Notes: a model not told the origin generated them from the sequence alone. 64,000 nucleotides of DNA from CAWGYT01 sp963826795 (GCA_963826795.1 CAWGYT010000019.1:1-64000), one strand, 5' to 3'; shown: positions 8,972 to 18,462, numbered from the stretch's first letter. Program-made: numbers and translations.

Positions 8972-11900
8972 ATGCAGTTCTATCTCGGCAGCACGCGGCG
9001 CAACCGCCGCGTTTCGACCCCACCGGAGCCGCTCGAGGCACGCGTGCTCCTGGCCGGTGACCTTGTCGCCCACTGGCTTGCCCAGGATTTGCTCGAGACC
9101 CAAACCGAAGGTGAGTTCGTTCCACAGTGGACGGATCGCGTATCGCAAATCGCCGCGACTGCCAGTGGACAACCCACGCTGGCCAGCGCCTCGGTTGGCG
9201 GCCGAGCGGGAGTGCGGTTTGACGCGAGCGACGGCTTGGACGCATTTCGAATCGAATCGGACGTCAGTCCCATGCGGGCGGCCGGGGACTTCAGTCTGGC
9301 AGTGGTCTTCGCGACGATCTCAAACGACCTTCGCAGTGGCGCGAACTGGTTCGACCAAACGGGTTTGGTCGACGGCAATCAACTGGGCTTTTCCACGGAC
9401 TGGGGACTGTCCCTCAATTCGCTCGGCCAGATCACCGCCGGGATGAGTGGCGGTTTTGGCTCGACTCCAACCAATCTGAACTCCTCGGCGACCGACCTGA
9501 ACGACGGTGCCACGCATACGGCCATCTTCACCGCGACCGGCGGCACGATGTCGGTTTACGTGGACGATCAGCCGGTCGTGACGCAACCGGGGGCCAGTAC
9601 AGCTTCCCGGTACGCTTTCGTCGACATGACGATCGGCGCGCTACAGACCAACGCCGGTGGATTCACAGGCGAGATCGCGGAGGTCCGAGTTTACAACGGG
9701 GCCTTGAGCGCAACCGAGGTGAGCCAGCTGCACGACGAAGTCTCCACCTTCTACAGTAATTCACCGCCCATGGCGGCACCCGACAACTACGACGCGACGG
9801 AAGACACGATCTTGTTTGTCGCGCAACCCAACGGTGTGCTCGTCAACGATCAGGATCCCGACGAGGACGATTTGAGCGCCGTTCTGCTGGAGGATGTGCA
9901 GCATGGAATTTTGGCCCTGAACGCCAACGGCGCGTTCATCTATTCGCCGGCGAAGGATTTTTTTGGAGTGGATCGCTTCACCTACTCGGCGCGAGACTTT
10001 CGTCTCTCGGCCCCCGTCGAGGTGACACTCAACGTCGCGCCGGTGCACGATCCCGTCATCACGATGGCCGACGCGTACCAAGGGCTTCCTACGCAAGTCC
10101 TCGATATTCCCGCCCAAGCAGGCGTGCTGGCCAACGATCTCAACGTCGACCAGGTTACCCTGCAAGCCGTTCGCCTGAGCGATCCCGCGCAAGGCCAACT
10201 CACGCTGCGTTCGGACGGCGGGTTTCGTTACGATCCCCAAGGATTTGCCGGGACGGCGACATTTCAATATCAAGTTAACGACGGCACGCAGCTTTCGGCA
10301 CCAGGTACGGTTCAATTGATTATCAACACGCCGCCCGCCGCCACGTCGGACGCTTATGTCGTGAGCGAAGATCAATTGCTCGACGTTCGCCAAGACAAGG
10401 GCCTGCTGGCCAACGACGACGATGTCGATGGAAATCGGTTGACGGTCGAGTTGGTTTCCGACGTCAGCCACGGCGTCTTGACGCTGAACGCGGACGGGAC
10501 CTTCCGATACCAACCCGACCTGGACTATTACGGCAGCGATGCGTTCACCTATCGAGTGACGGACGGGATCGACGACTCGCAGATCACTGCCGTTGCCCTA
10601 ACGGTCGAGGCTCAAAACGATCCACCCCAAGCGGCGGGCGATATTTACTTCGGAGTGATCGACCAGCCACTGGACGTACCTCCGACCCAGGGTGTCCTCG
10701 CCAACGACCAAGACGTCGATTCAAGTCTGCTCACGGCAAGCTGGGTCGAGGGACCTCAGCACGGCGCACTGACCCTGGCAAGCGATGGATCGTTCCACTA
10801 TGTGCCGACTCAGGGATACGTCGGCACCGACTCGTTTCGCTACCGCGCACGCGATGGCCAGACGGCGTCGGAGGTAGCCGAGGTTCGACTGTTCATCGGG
10901 ACTTCGCCGGTCAAGATCAGCGAATTGATGGCCGCCAACGTCGACGGGCTGCAAACTCGGACGCGTGCCGCCGCCGATCACAACTTTACGGGGGTACGGG
11001 ACTTCCCGGACTGGATCGAGCTTCAGAACCTTTCGCAGAGCGACTTCGACCTGAGCGGATACTATCTGACGGATGATCGAAACGACCTTCAGCGATGGCA
11101 ATTTCCCGAGGGCACGGAGATCCCGGCGGGCGGTTATTTGGTGGTGTATGCCTCGAACATTGAGGTTCGAGATCCCAGTTTGGACGAAACAGGCCGATTG
11201 CATACGGATTTTAATTTGAGCCTGGTTGGTGAGTATCTTGCGATCGCCGACACCCACGGGAATGTGCTGGACGAAATCGGACGCCGTTATCCCGACCAGT
11301 TCCCCAACGTGTCGTATGGCCTTCTGCCTAATGGCGACATGGCGTATCTGCGCGAGGCAACTCCCGGAGTTGGCAACTCGGCCGGATACCTGGGTGTCGT
11401 GGCCGATACCAAGTTCAGTGTGGACCGTGGCTTTTATGAAGCGCCCATCGAGGTCGCCATTTCGACCGCGACCGAGGGAGCTGAGATCCGCTACACATTC
11501 GACGGGAGTACGCCGACGTCAACTCACGGGTTGGTCTACACGACTCCGATCGCGATCGACACGACGACGACTCTGCACGCCGGCGCGTTCAAGAACGGGT
11601 ACCTCACGGGGGACGTCGACACCCAGACATACGTCTTCCTCGAGGATGTGATTCAGCAATCGGCGACCCCGGTGACGGGCCCAGGGACGAACTCGACTTC
11701 GTTTCCGAACCGCTGGGGTGGGATCGTGTCGGACTATGAAATGGATCCCGAAGTCACTCAGGACCCGCTCTACGCCGACCGCATCCGAGCCGCCATGGTC
11801 GCGCTGCCGTCGCTTTCACTGACGCTGGACGTCGAGGATATTTTCGGTCGCAGTGGGATTTATGCGAATCCCGCCAGCACGGCGGAAAAGGCCGCTTCGG

Positions 11901-14900
11901 CGGAATTGATTTACCCCGACGGAACGGTCGGCTTTCAGATCGACGCCGGGGCTCGAATGCAGGGCGGAGCCAGCCGCAATACGGAACACAAGAAACACTC
12001 GATGAGCCTCCGGTTCCGTGAGGACTATGGTTCGGCACAGCTCGAATATCCCATGTTCCCCGGTTCGCCGGTGAGCACGTTCGATTCGCTTCATCTGCGG
12101 GCCCGTTACAACAACTCGTGGATCCATTGGGACCAGGGACAGCGAAACCGCGGAACCATGATTCGCGAGGCCTGGATGCGGGACACCCTGCTGGCGGCCG
12201 GTGAGACAGCGGCGGGCCACGGTCGTTACGTCCATCTTTACCTCAATGGGTTGTATTGGGGCGTTTACGAGTTGCATGAACGCCAGGACGCCGCCCATTA
12301 CGCAAGCTACTTTGGCGGAGAAGCTTACCAATACGATGCCACCAACGCGGGCGCGGTCGTCGACGGAACGCGCGACTCGTGGAGCACCATGCAGCAGACG
12401 GTGCGCAGCGGAGACTGGGAACAGATTCAGCAGCAGCTGGATATCGACAATCACATCCGCTACACGATCCTCAATCTTTATGGCGGAAACCAGGACCTGA
12501 AAGGAGACGGCAATTGGCGAACGGCGGGCGGAGGATTGAGCGGTGCGCCGTGGCAGTTCTATGTGTGGGACGCCGAGCGGGTGCTCGAGAACGTCAACCA
12601 GCGAGGCACCTCGCCGGTCGGCGACCTGCTCGGTTTGCTCGGCCGACTGGATAACATCGATCAGTACGTCGTTCGCTTCGGTGACCTCGTGCACGACATG
12701 CTGTTCAACGACGGGGCCCTGACTCCTGAAAAAGCCGCCGCACGATGGAGGCAACGAGCCGAGGAATTGGACCTCGCGATTGTCGCCGAGTCGGCTCGCT
12801 GGGGAGATCTGAAACAAGGTCGGCCGCTCACCCGCGATCGAGAATGGGTCGCGGAGCAAACTCGTGTGCTGGAAACGTATTTTCCTGGGCGGACCGACGT
12901 CGTCATCGCGAACTTCCGGCGTGATGGTCTGTACCCGGCGATCGACGCGCCCGAATTCCTGGTCAACGGCCAGCGACAGCACGGAGGCGTTCTGCTGAGC
13001 GAGCATACATTGACGATCACCAATCCCAATGGCCAGCTCGGTACGATCTATTACACCCTGGACGGCCATGATCCCCGCGCCGCCGACGGCACGGTCGATC
13101 CGAGCGCCTTGGAATACGGGGGACAACCGATCACCCTGTCGGCCGCCACACGAATTCAAATGCGAATTCTGAACGGCGCCGAATGGTCTGCGCTGTCCGC
13201 GGCCAGCTTCTTGACCGAAATCCCCGCCGACAGCACGAATCTGCGGATCACTGAACTCAACTACCATCCCCACGACGCCCAGCTCGAACGTGGGGAACCG
13301 GCCGGACAGGATCGCGAGTTCGAGTTCATCGAATTACAGAATGTGAGCGACGCACCGCTCAACCTGTCCGGTGTGCAATTGGAGCAAGTCGCCGTCGACG
13401 GAAATCTCGAAGGGGTTCGCTACGCGTTCGCTCCTCACCGTCTGCTGCCCGGCGAATACGTCGTCGTCGTGCGCAATCGCGCCGCCTTCGAATCTCGCTA
13501 CGCGGCCAACGTCGATTCCGCGCCGCCGCTCGCACCCGGCAACGACGGGACCGGCGGACCAGAGGGTCAATGGGGCGGCGGCAGCCTGGGAGATGGCGGC
13601 GAACGACTGACGCTCCGCGCCGCCTCCGGTGACCTGATCGCGCAGTTCGACTACGACGATGAGGGGCGATGGCCTGGCCGTGCCGACGGCGTGGGCTCGA
13701 CACTCGAGATCATCGATCCCCTGGGAGATCCCAACGACGGTGCGAACTGGAGCGCGAGTTGGACGTTCGGCGGAACCCCGGGCCGCGCCAACCTGGCCTT
13801 GCCAACTCAGGTGGTGATCAACGAGGTTCTGAGTAACTCCAATCCGCCGCTCGTTGATCAGATTGAATTGCACAATCTCGGGGCGACCCAAGTCGACCTG
13901 TCGGGCTGGTTTCTCTCCGACTCGGACTCCGACCTGACTCGATATCAATTTCCCGCGGCGACACTCATTCCGGCAGGCGGCTATCTCGCTCTCAATCAAA
14001 CGCAATTTGGGTTCGGTCTGAAAGGCCAGGAATCGGACGACGTCTGGTTGACTCAAGGCGCGCCGGACGGGAGCGTGCTGGGTTTCTGGGACAACGTCTC
14101 GCTGGGACCGAGTGACGCTAATGTGTCACTCGGAAGGTGGCCAAACGGTTCGGGAGATCTTTTTCCGCAAACTGCAATGTCCTTCGGCGCGGCGAATTCC
14201 GGCCCCGTCGCGCCGGGAGTGCTGCTGAGCGAAGTCCACTACCATCCGCAAGGCGGCGGCCAAGCCGCCACGACGGATAAGTTGGAATTCATCGAGTTGT
14301 GGAATGTTTCCGATGCGCTGCTCGACATCGGCGGCTGGCGTCTGGACAAGGCGGTGGACTACGTGCTGCCTGAGGGTACGACCTTGGCCGCCGGACAGGG
14401 ACTGTTGGTCGTCCCGTTCGACCCCGCCGTGGACGCACAGGGTGCCCTCGCATTTCGCGAAGCCTACGGCGTTGAGCTCGGTGAACCCCTGTTCGGGCCA
14501 TTCGGCGGAGTCCTGGACAACGGCGGCGAACGACTGGAATTGCAGCGGCCGCTGCCGGGCAGTGACGGCGCGTTTGTGCTCGTCGACCGCATCCGATATG
14601 ACGACGATTTGCCCTGGCCCGCAACCGCCGACGGACAAGGCAACTCACTCCAGCGTCGGCAGGCCGCCAGTTACGGGGACGATTTCACGAGCTGGCTGGC
14701 CGCCTCGCCCACGCCGGGCGAAGCGCAGTTCGAGCTCGGATCGCCCTACGATTTGAACGGAGATGGCCTGGTCGATGTGGCCGATATTGACCTGCTATGC
14801 GCCGAGATTCGCGGCGGTCAAGCCAACGCCGATCCCAATGGAGACGGCCGCAGCGACCCGCAGGATGTCTTGTTTCTCGTGCAGGACGTTTTGGGGACCC

Positions 14901-15346
14901 ATCCGGGAGACGCGGACTTGAACGGCCGCTTCGACACGGCCGACCTGGTGCAAGTCTTTCAGATCGGTCAATACGAAGATGGGATCGTGGGCAATTCCAC
15001 CTGGGGCGGAGGCGACTGGAACTGTGACGGGGAGTTCGATACGAGCGACCTCGTGGCCGCGCTCCAGTCCGGTGCCTTCACGCCCAACGCACAGCCCAAC
15101 GCACAGCCCAACGCACAGCCCAACACCCTGTCGGACTCAATCGCTTCCCAGGCCGTGGTGACGGCGGCGCTGTTCGACGAGCCCAGGTCGTGGCTGCCGA
15201 CAGCAAGACGCCTGGGTGATCGGGCCGTACTTCCGCTGGAGGAATGGACACCCGAGCGTCGGCAGCGCGAAGTGCTGCGCTGTCGAGCGTCTGTTTGGCG
15301 AGCGAGCGATCACACTCTGGCCGATTGCCGCCTGGCGAATGGATAG
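8972..15346 (+). CDS. Giant (2124 aa) secreted multidomain protein with CotH kinase-like, lamin-tail and dockerin domains
   Basis: The start at 8972 leads directly into the planctomycete secretion motif (PEPLEARVLLAGD, residues 17-30). Domains in order, with approximate residues: LamG-like 31-265; four cadherin-like/Ig repeats 270-645, each with VLANDxDVD and GALTL...DGSFxYxP patterns; lamin-tail 647-753; chitobiase C-terminal-like 827-890 (IRYTFDGSTPTS); CotH kinase-like 925-1310, with MQGGASRNTEHKKHS and the acidic VWDAERVL strand near 1198; a second chitobiase-like domain 1353-1413; three more lamin-tail domains up to 1910; then dockerin-like calcium loops 1927-2037 (DLNGDGLVDVADIDLL). A three-fold NAQP repeat follows. 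CotH domains phosphorylate secreted proteins in spore formers. Here the set suggests a surface adhesin or matrix protein. There is no PEP-CTERM or membrane anchor. Confidence 0.9.
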   Translation: MQFYLGSTRRNRRVSTPPEPLEARVLLAGDLVAHWLAQDLLETQTEGEFVPQWTDRVSQIAATASGQPTLASASVGGRAGVRFDASDGLDAFRIESDVSPMRAAGDFSLAVVFATISNDLRSGANWFDQTGLVDGNQLGFSTDWGLSLNSLGQITAGMSGGFGSTPTNLNSSATDLNDGATHTAIFTATGGTMSVYVDDQPVVTQPGASTASRYAFVDMTIGALQTNAGGFTGEIAEVRVYNGALSATEVSQLHDEVSTFYSNSPPMAAPDNYDATEDTILFVAQPNGVLVNDQDPDEDDLSAVLLEDVQHGILALNANGAFIYSPAKDFFGVDRFTYSARDFRLSAPVEVTLNVAPVHDPVITMADAYQGLPTQVLDIPAQAGVLANDLNVDQVTLQAVRLSDPAQGQLTLRSDGGFRYDPQGFAGTATFQYQVNDGTQLSAPGTVQLIINTPPAATSDAYVVSEDQLLDVRQDKGLLANDDDVDGNRLTVELVSDVSHGVLTLNADGTFRYQPDLDYYGSDAFTYRVTDGIDDSQITAVALTVEAQNDPPQAAGDIYFGVIDQPLDVPPTQGVLANDQDVDSSLLTASWVEGPQHGALTLASDGSFHYVPTQGYVGTDSFRYRARDGQTASEVAEVRLFIGTSPVKISELMAANVDGLQTRTRAAADHNFTGVRDFPDWIELQNLSQSDFDLSGYYLTDDRNDLQRWQFPEGTEIPAGGYLVVYASNIEVRDPSLDETGRLHTDFNLSLVGEYLAIADTHGNVLDEIGRRYPDQFPNVSYGLLPNGDMAYLREATPGVGNSAGYLGVVADTKFSVDRGFYEAPIEVAISTATEGAEIRYTFDGSTPTSTHGLVYTTPIAIDTTTTLHAGAFKNGYLTGDVDTQTYVFLEDVIQQSATPVTGPGTNSTSFPNRWGGIVSDYEMDPEVTQDPLYADRIRAAMVALPSLSLTLDVEDIFGRSGIYANPASTAEKAASAELIYPDGTVGFQIDAGARMQGGASRNTEHKKHSMSLRFREDYGSAQLEYPMFPGSPVSTFDSLHLRARYNNSWIHWDQGQRNRGTMIREAWMRDTLLAAGETAAGHGRYVHLYLNGLYWGVYELHERQDAAHYASYFGGEAYQYDATNAGAVVDGTRDSWSTMQQTVRSGDWEQIQQQLDIDNHIRYTILNLYGGNQDLKGDGNWRTAGGGLSGAPWQFYVWDAERVLENVNQRGTSPVGDLLGLLGRLDNIDQYVVRFGDLVHDMLFNDGALTPEKAAARWRQRAEELDLAIVAESARWGDLKQGRPLTRDREWVAEQTRVLETYFPGRTDVVIANFRRDGLYPAIDAPEFLVNGQRQHGGVLLSEHTLTITNPNGQLGTIYYTLDGHDPRAADGTVDPSALEYGGQPITLSAATRIQMRILNGAEWSALSAASFLTEIPADSTNLRITELNYHPHDAQLERGEPAGQDREFEFIELQNVSDAPLNLSGVQLEQVAVDGNLEGVRYAFAPHRLLPGEYVVVVRNRAAFESRYAANVDSAPPLAPGNDGTGGPEGQWGGGSLGDGGERLTLRAASGDLIAQFDYDDEGRWPGRADGVGSTLEIIDPLGDPNDGANWSASWTFGGTPGRANLALPTQVVINEVLSNSNPPLVDQIELHNLGATQVDLSGWFLSDSDSDLTRYQFPAATLIPAGGYLALNQTQFGFGLKGQESDDVWLTQGAPDGSVLGFWDNVSLGPSDANVSLGRWPNGSGDLFPQTAMSFGAANSGPVAPGVLLSEVHYHPQGGGQAATTDKLEFIELWNVSDALLDIGGWRLDKAVDYVLPEGTTLAAGQGLLVVPFDPAVDAQGALAFREAYGVELGEPLFGPFGGVLDNGGERLELQRPLPGSDGAFVLVDRIRYDDDLPWPATADGQGNSLQRRQAASYGDDFTSWLAASPTPGEAQFELGSPYDLNGDGLVDVADIDLLCAEIRGGQANADPNGDGRSDPQDVLFLVQDVLGTHPGDADLNGRFDTADLVQVFQIGQYEDGIVGNSTWGGGDWNCDGEFDTSDLVAALQSGAFTPNAQPNAQPNAQPNTLSDSIASQAVVTAALFDEPRSWLPTARRLGDRAVLPLEEWTPERRQREVLRCRASVWRASDHTLADCRLANG
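15086..15121 (+). repeat. Three 12-bp tandem repeats encoding NAQP
   Basis: The unit aacgcacagccc occurs three times in a row without mismatch, near the 3' end of the giant protein gene. It adds in-frame NAQP residues after the dockerin-like module. The unit length keeps the reading frame, so copy number can change without breaking the gene. Confidence 0.9.
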
Positions 15347-15384
15347 CGACGAGGCATCCGACGACGATCCGCCGGGGGGGGAAT

Positions 15385-15411
15385 CTCAAAAAGGGTCAGA
15401 CCCCTTTTGAG
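15385..15411. terminator. Hairpin carrying the GGGTCAGACC repeat core, possible bidirectional terminator
   Basis: The arms ctcaaaaaggg and ccccttttgag pair over 11 positions with two imperfections around a short tcaga loop. It sits 39 bp after the stop of the giant gene and 102 bp before the next start. The A-rich and T-rich arms would give a U-tract in either direction. The core matches the terminal repeats of the miniature elements near 20.1 and 31.5 kb, so it may be the two ends of such an element joined together. Confidence 0.5.
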
Positions 15412-15447
15412 GTTCGTCGCTCTGTTTCAAGTCTGGCGATTCGGGAC

Positions 15448-15476
15448 TTGTCAGATCGGACCACGGCTCCTAAAAA
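15448..15476 (+). promoter_or_regulatory. Candidate sigma70-type promoter of the Rrf2 gene
   Basis: TTGTCA at 15448-15453 and TAAAAA at 15471-15476 are separated by 17 bp, close to the classical -35/-10 spacing. The palindromic candidate operator starts 4 bp after the -10 box, where a bound repressor would block transcription start. This is inferred from sequence only. Confidence 0.45.
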
Positions 15477-15479
15477 TAG

Positions 15480-15498
15480 AACCGTAACAGTTACAGTT
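15480..15498. promoter_or_regulatory. Candidate Rrf2 autoregulatory operator (19-bp palindrome)
   Basis: The sequence aaccgtaacagttacagtt has 9-bp arms that match at 8 positions around a central A. It lies 15 bp before the start codon of an Rrf2-family regulator and immediately after a plausible -10 box. Rrf2 proteins bind dyad-symmetric sites as dimers and commonly repress their own gene, so this is the natural operator candidate. Confidence 0.6.
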
Positions 15499-15512
15499 TC
15501 CGGGTCTGGTCC

Positions 15513-15947
15513 ATGACACGCAGCACGCGATTTCCGGTCGCCGTCCACACGTTGGCCATGTTGTCGCTCGAGCCTGGCGAGTGTTTTAGCTCGGAGTTGA
15601 TCGCCAAGAGCGCCGGCACCAATTCGGTGGTGGTGCGGCGTGTGCTGGCCCTGCTCCAACGAGCGGGTTTCGTGGAATGTCATGCCGGCGTTCACGGTGG
15701 GGCGAAGTTGAAGGTCGAACCGCGGCAAGTCTCGCTCTTGGACGTTTACGAGGCGGTTGAAGATCAGCCCTTGTTTCGGCTGCACGACCCCCATCCAGAC
15801 TGTCCAATTGCTTGCAGCGTCAAGGAAGATCTTCGGAACGCGTTGCAGGCGGCCGAAAATGGCATGAAGGCCGAGCTGGCGCGGATGTCACTGGATAAAG
15901 TAACTCGACGCGCGGCGCGGGAACACCGCCGGAAACGTCCGTGTTGA
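15513..15947 (+). CDS. Rrf2-family transcriptional regulator
   Basis: The 144-residue protein has the Rrf2 winged helix: VAVHTLAMLSLEPGECFSSELIAKSAGTNSVVVRRVLALLQRAGFVECHAGVHGGAKL, with the GGA wing turn. The C-terminal segment has HDPHPDCPIACSV, that is, two cysteines rather than the three-Cys pattern of iron-sulfur Rrf2 sensors such as IscR or NsrR. This resembles the YwnA-type subgroup; cluster binding is uncertain. A 19-bp palindrome directly upstream suggests autoregulation. The next gene, a DinB-like protein, follows 39 bp later on the same strand and may be co-transcribed. There is no strong Shine-Dalgarno at the start. Confidence 0.88.
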   Translation: MTRSTRFPVAVHTLAMLSLEPGECFSSELIAKSAGTNSVVVRRVLALLQRAGFVECHAGVHGGAKLKVEPRQVSLLDVYEAVEDQPLFRLHDPHPDCPIACSVKEDLRNALQAAENGMKAELARMSLDKVTRRAAREHRRKRPC

Positions 15948-15986
15948 CGAACCCCTTTCCTGTTTTTCCCGACGAAGGACAGCTCG

Positions 15987-16478
15987 ATGGAGTTTAAGCA
16001 GCGTTTGCATCAGGCATTGGTTTTTTCGCGAGAAGTAACCGAGGCTCAGTTGGCGGACCTGAAGACGCCGAAGCAATGGGTGACGGTGGCGGTCGAAGGG
16101 AGCAATCACCCGCTTTGGATCGTGGGACACTTGGCCGTGGCGGATGATTTCTTCGTGTCGCTGATGGAACCCAGTCGAGCGGATCCGAGGGCGCCTTATC
16201 AGGCCAAGTTCGGTCGTGGCTCGCAGCCTGTTGCCGATCCGAGCGCGTATCCAGATTCCAGCGAGATCCTCGCGTACTTGCGTGATCGGCGGCAGGAATT
16301 TCTCGAGGTCCTGGACGGCATGGACGAGTCCGCGCTGGAGACCCCGACTCCGGAAAATGCTCCGCCCTTTATGCACGACTTCGGATCCGTCTTCCAGTTG
16401 GCCGTCTGGCACGAATCGATGCACACCGGCCAGCTGACGCTCGTCCGTCGCAAACTGGGCCACGGCCCGATGCGATAA
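15987..16478 (+). CDS. DinB/YfiT-like four-helix metal-binding protein
   Basis: The 163-residue protein has the DinB-superfamily pattern of a metal-binding His triad: one His in HPLWIVGHLA (about residue 54) and two in AVWHESMHTGQL (about residues 137-142). Proteins of this fold include thiol-dependent transferases that use bacillithiol or mycothiol, and many of unknown role. The ribosome binding site gaagga precedes the ATG. It lies directly behind the Rrf2 regulator, consistent with a small stress-response unit. A BshC-like gene further along the same strand makes a thiol-linked role worth considering, but that is inference. Confidence 0.75.
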   Translation: MEFKQRLHQALVFSREVTEAQLADLKTPKQWVTVAVEGSNHPLWIVGHLAVADDFFVSLMEPSRADPRAPYQAKFGRGSQPVADPSAYPDSSEILAYLRDRRQEFLEVLDGMDESALETPTPENAPPFMHDFGSVFQLAVWHESMHTGQLTLVRRKLGHGPMR

Positions 16479-16571
16479 CCGGTTCATAACGCCATTTCGC
16501 CGCCGTTTCGTCGTTTCCTTTGCAGCCGGCCCGACACGTCAACCCACGTCTTCCTTCGAGGAGCGTTCCAG

Positions 16572-17330
16572 ATGCGATACCTTACTGCCGTGCCCGTTTT
16601 CAACGAAGTCAACCACGTTGACGCCGTGCTGGAGTCGATCGTGCGCGAGTCGGCGGAGGTCCTTGTGATCGACGACGGCTCGACCGACGGAACGTCCGAG
16701 CGGTTGCGGGCTTGGAGCGAGGTGCACGTGGTCAGGCACGGTCAAAATCGAGGATACGGTGCGGCACTGCGGTCGGCATTTCGATACGCCATCAACGCCC
16801 GTTATGACTGGCTGATCACCTTGGACTGTGACGGCCAGCACAAACCCGAACTGATTCGATCGTTTATCGAATCCGCCTCGGGATGTGATGTCGTCTCGGG
16901 CAGTCGCTATCTGGGCGAGTTCGCTGAGGACACGGGGGCACCGGACGAACGGCGCCAGATCAATCAGCTGATTACGGCCGAGCTGAACGAAGTGTTGGGC
17001 CTGCGTTTGACAGACGCCTTTTGCGGATACAAAGCGTATCGGGTCGGCGCACTTTCCAAGTTGGAACTCACACGGGACGGGTACGCGATGCCGCTTGAGT
17101 TTTGGGTCCAGGCGGCGGCAGCGGGACTGCGGATTCGCGAATTACCGGTACCGCGGATCTACTTGGATGGCCAGCGAACCTTCGGTGGAGCGCTGGACGA
17201 TCCACACGTTCGCATCCGTCACTATCGGCAGGTCCTGGCCGACGCCCTGGCCCGCATCCCGGCCATGTCCGAGCCCTGGGGCTGTGACGAACTGGCCTGG
17301 TGTGCCAAATCGATGTCACCGTTTTGTTAA
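16572..17330 (+). CDS. Family 2 glycosyltransferase (dolichol-phosphate mannosyltransferase-like)
   Basis: The 252-residue single-domain GT-A enzyme has the nucleotide-sugar-binding motif VIDDGSTDGT (about residues 33-42) and the metal-binding DCDGQH (about 83-88), followed by VVSGSRYLGE and DAFCGYKAYR, typical of DPM1/GtrB-like GT2 proteins. No transmembrane segments are seen, so it is probably a soluble or peripheral enzyme that adds sugars to a lipid carrier or glycan. The ATG at 16572 has a gaggag ribosome binding site. Acceptor and sugar cannot be predicted. Confidence 0.87.
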   Translation: MRYLTAVPVFNEVNHVDAVLESIVRESAEVLVIDDGSTDGTSERLRAWSEVHVVRHGQNRGYGAALRSAFRYAINARYDWLITLDCDGQHKPELIRSFIESASGCDVVSGSRYLGEFAEDTGAPDERRQINQLITAELNEVLGLRLTDAFCGYKAYRVGALSKLELTRDGYAMPLEFWVQAAAAGLRIRELPVPRIYLDGQRTFGGALDDPHVRIRHYRQVLADALARIPAMSEPWGCDELAWCAKSMSPFC

Positions 17331-17364
17331 TCGCCTACCGGACCAGTGAGTTGGAGCCGCGAGC

Positions 17365-18462
17365 ATGCCGACCAAATCTTCGACCTCCCCCCGGCGCGCC
17401 TTATCGGACGCCAACCGTCTGGGACTGGATTTTGTCGCCGAGGCGGCCAGGCTGTCGCCCTGGCCTTATCCAATCATCGATGTCCACAGCCATTTGAGCG
17501 GTGCTCGAGCGGCCACGGTCTGGGCACGCGCCGCCGCGGAATATGGCGTCCAACGCGTCTACTCGATGACGCCCCTGGAAGAACTCGATGCGTTGGCCGA
17601 CGTGCTGGGGGAACGTATTCGATTTATTGCGATTCCTGACTTTCACGCACCGGACCGCCGCACGGCACTCAGCTCGGGGTACGCACAGCGGCTACGACAT
17701 TTCGCCGCCCGTGGCGTCCAGATCGCCAAGTTCTGGTCGGCGCCTCGCGGCGTCGATTTCGCGGAACAGGCGGGTGCGGCCCCGGATGTCTTTCGTCTGG
17801 ACCAACCTCACGTGCAGGCCAACCTCACGCTCGCCGCAGAACTCGGCATGCGGATCATGGTCCACGTGGGCGATCCCGATACCTGGTTCAAGACGCATTA
17901 CGCCGATTCGCAACGGTACGGCACGAAGCTGTCTCAATACAAACCGCTGGAAGCCACGCTGGATCGGTTGGACGTGCCCATCATTGCCGCTCACCTGGGC
18001 GGATGGCCGGAGAATCTCGCTTTCCTCGATGGACTCTTGGCACGCCATGACAATCTTTACCTCGATACGAGCGCGACGAAATGGATGGTTCGCGAATTGA
18101 GCCGTCACCCGCGCGAGGCCGTGGTCGCCTTTTTCACGAGATGGAGAAACCGACTGCTGTTTGGATCGGACGTGGTCACGCGCGACGCCCATCTGGTCAA
18201 GAGTTCGGCCGACGCGGAAGAACAGAAAGCATCTTCCGAGCAGGAAGCGTTCGATTTGTATGCGTCCCGGTATTGGGCCCTGAGGACTCTGTTCGAGACC
18301 GACTATGCAGGTCCCTCGCCGATTGCCGATCCCGACTTGCATCTGGTCGATCCGATTCATTGCGCGCCGGGAGATGCTCCGAAGCTGCACGGCGCGGCGC
18401 TTCCACCGGACGTCCTCCGCGAGATCTACTTCGAGAATGCCGCGCGGCTGCTGGAATCGTAA
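17365..18462 (+). CDS. Amidohydrolase-family (metal-dependent TIM barrel) protein
   Basis: The 365-residue protein begins with a short basic tail, then the amidohydrolase_2 entry motif PIIDVHSHLSG (His-X-His metal site, about residues 35-42). It continues with IMVHVGDPDTWF (third metal His), IIAAHLGGWPEN (fourth His) and LLFGSDVVTRDA (catalytic Asp). All metal ligands expected for this superfamily are therefore present. An insertion of charged residues (SSADAEEQKASSEQEAFD) follows the last motif. It lies 34 bp after the glycosyltransferase and 60 bp before the BshC-like gene, so an operon is likely. Substrate unknown. Confidence 0.82.
   Translation: MPTKSSTSPRRALSDANRLGLDFVAEAARLSPWPYPIIDVHSHLSGARAATVWARAAAEYGVQRVYSMTPLEELDALADVLGERIRFIAIPDFHAPDRRTALSSGYAQRLRHFAARGVQIAKFWSAPRGVDFAEQAGAAPDVFRLDQPHVQANLTLAAELGMRIMVHVGDPDTWFKTHYADSQRYGTKLSQYKPLEATLDRLDVPIIAAHLGGWPENLAFLDGLLARHDNLYLDTSATKWMVRELSRHPREAVVAFFTRWRNRLLFGSDVVTRDAHLVKSSADAEEQKASSEQEAFDLYASRYWALRTLFETDYAGPSPIADPDLHLVDPIHCAPGDAPKLHGAALPPDVLREIYFENAARLLES

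Noticed and set aside
11816..13273. A 485-residue minus-strand open frame
   Set aside because: It is the shadow of the CotH-containing giant gene, whose plus-strand domains are clear.
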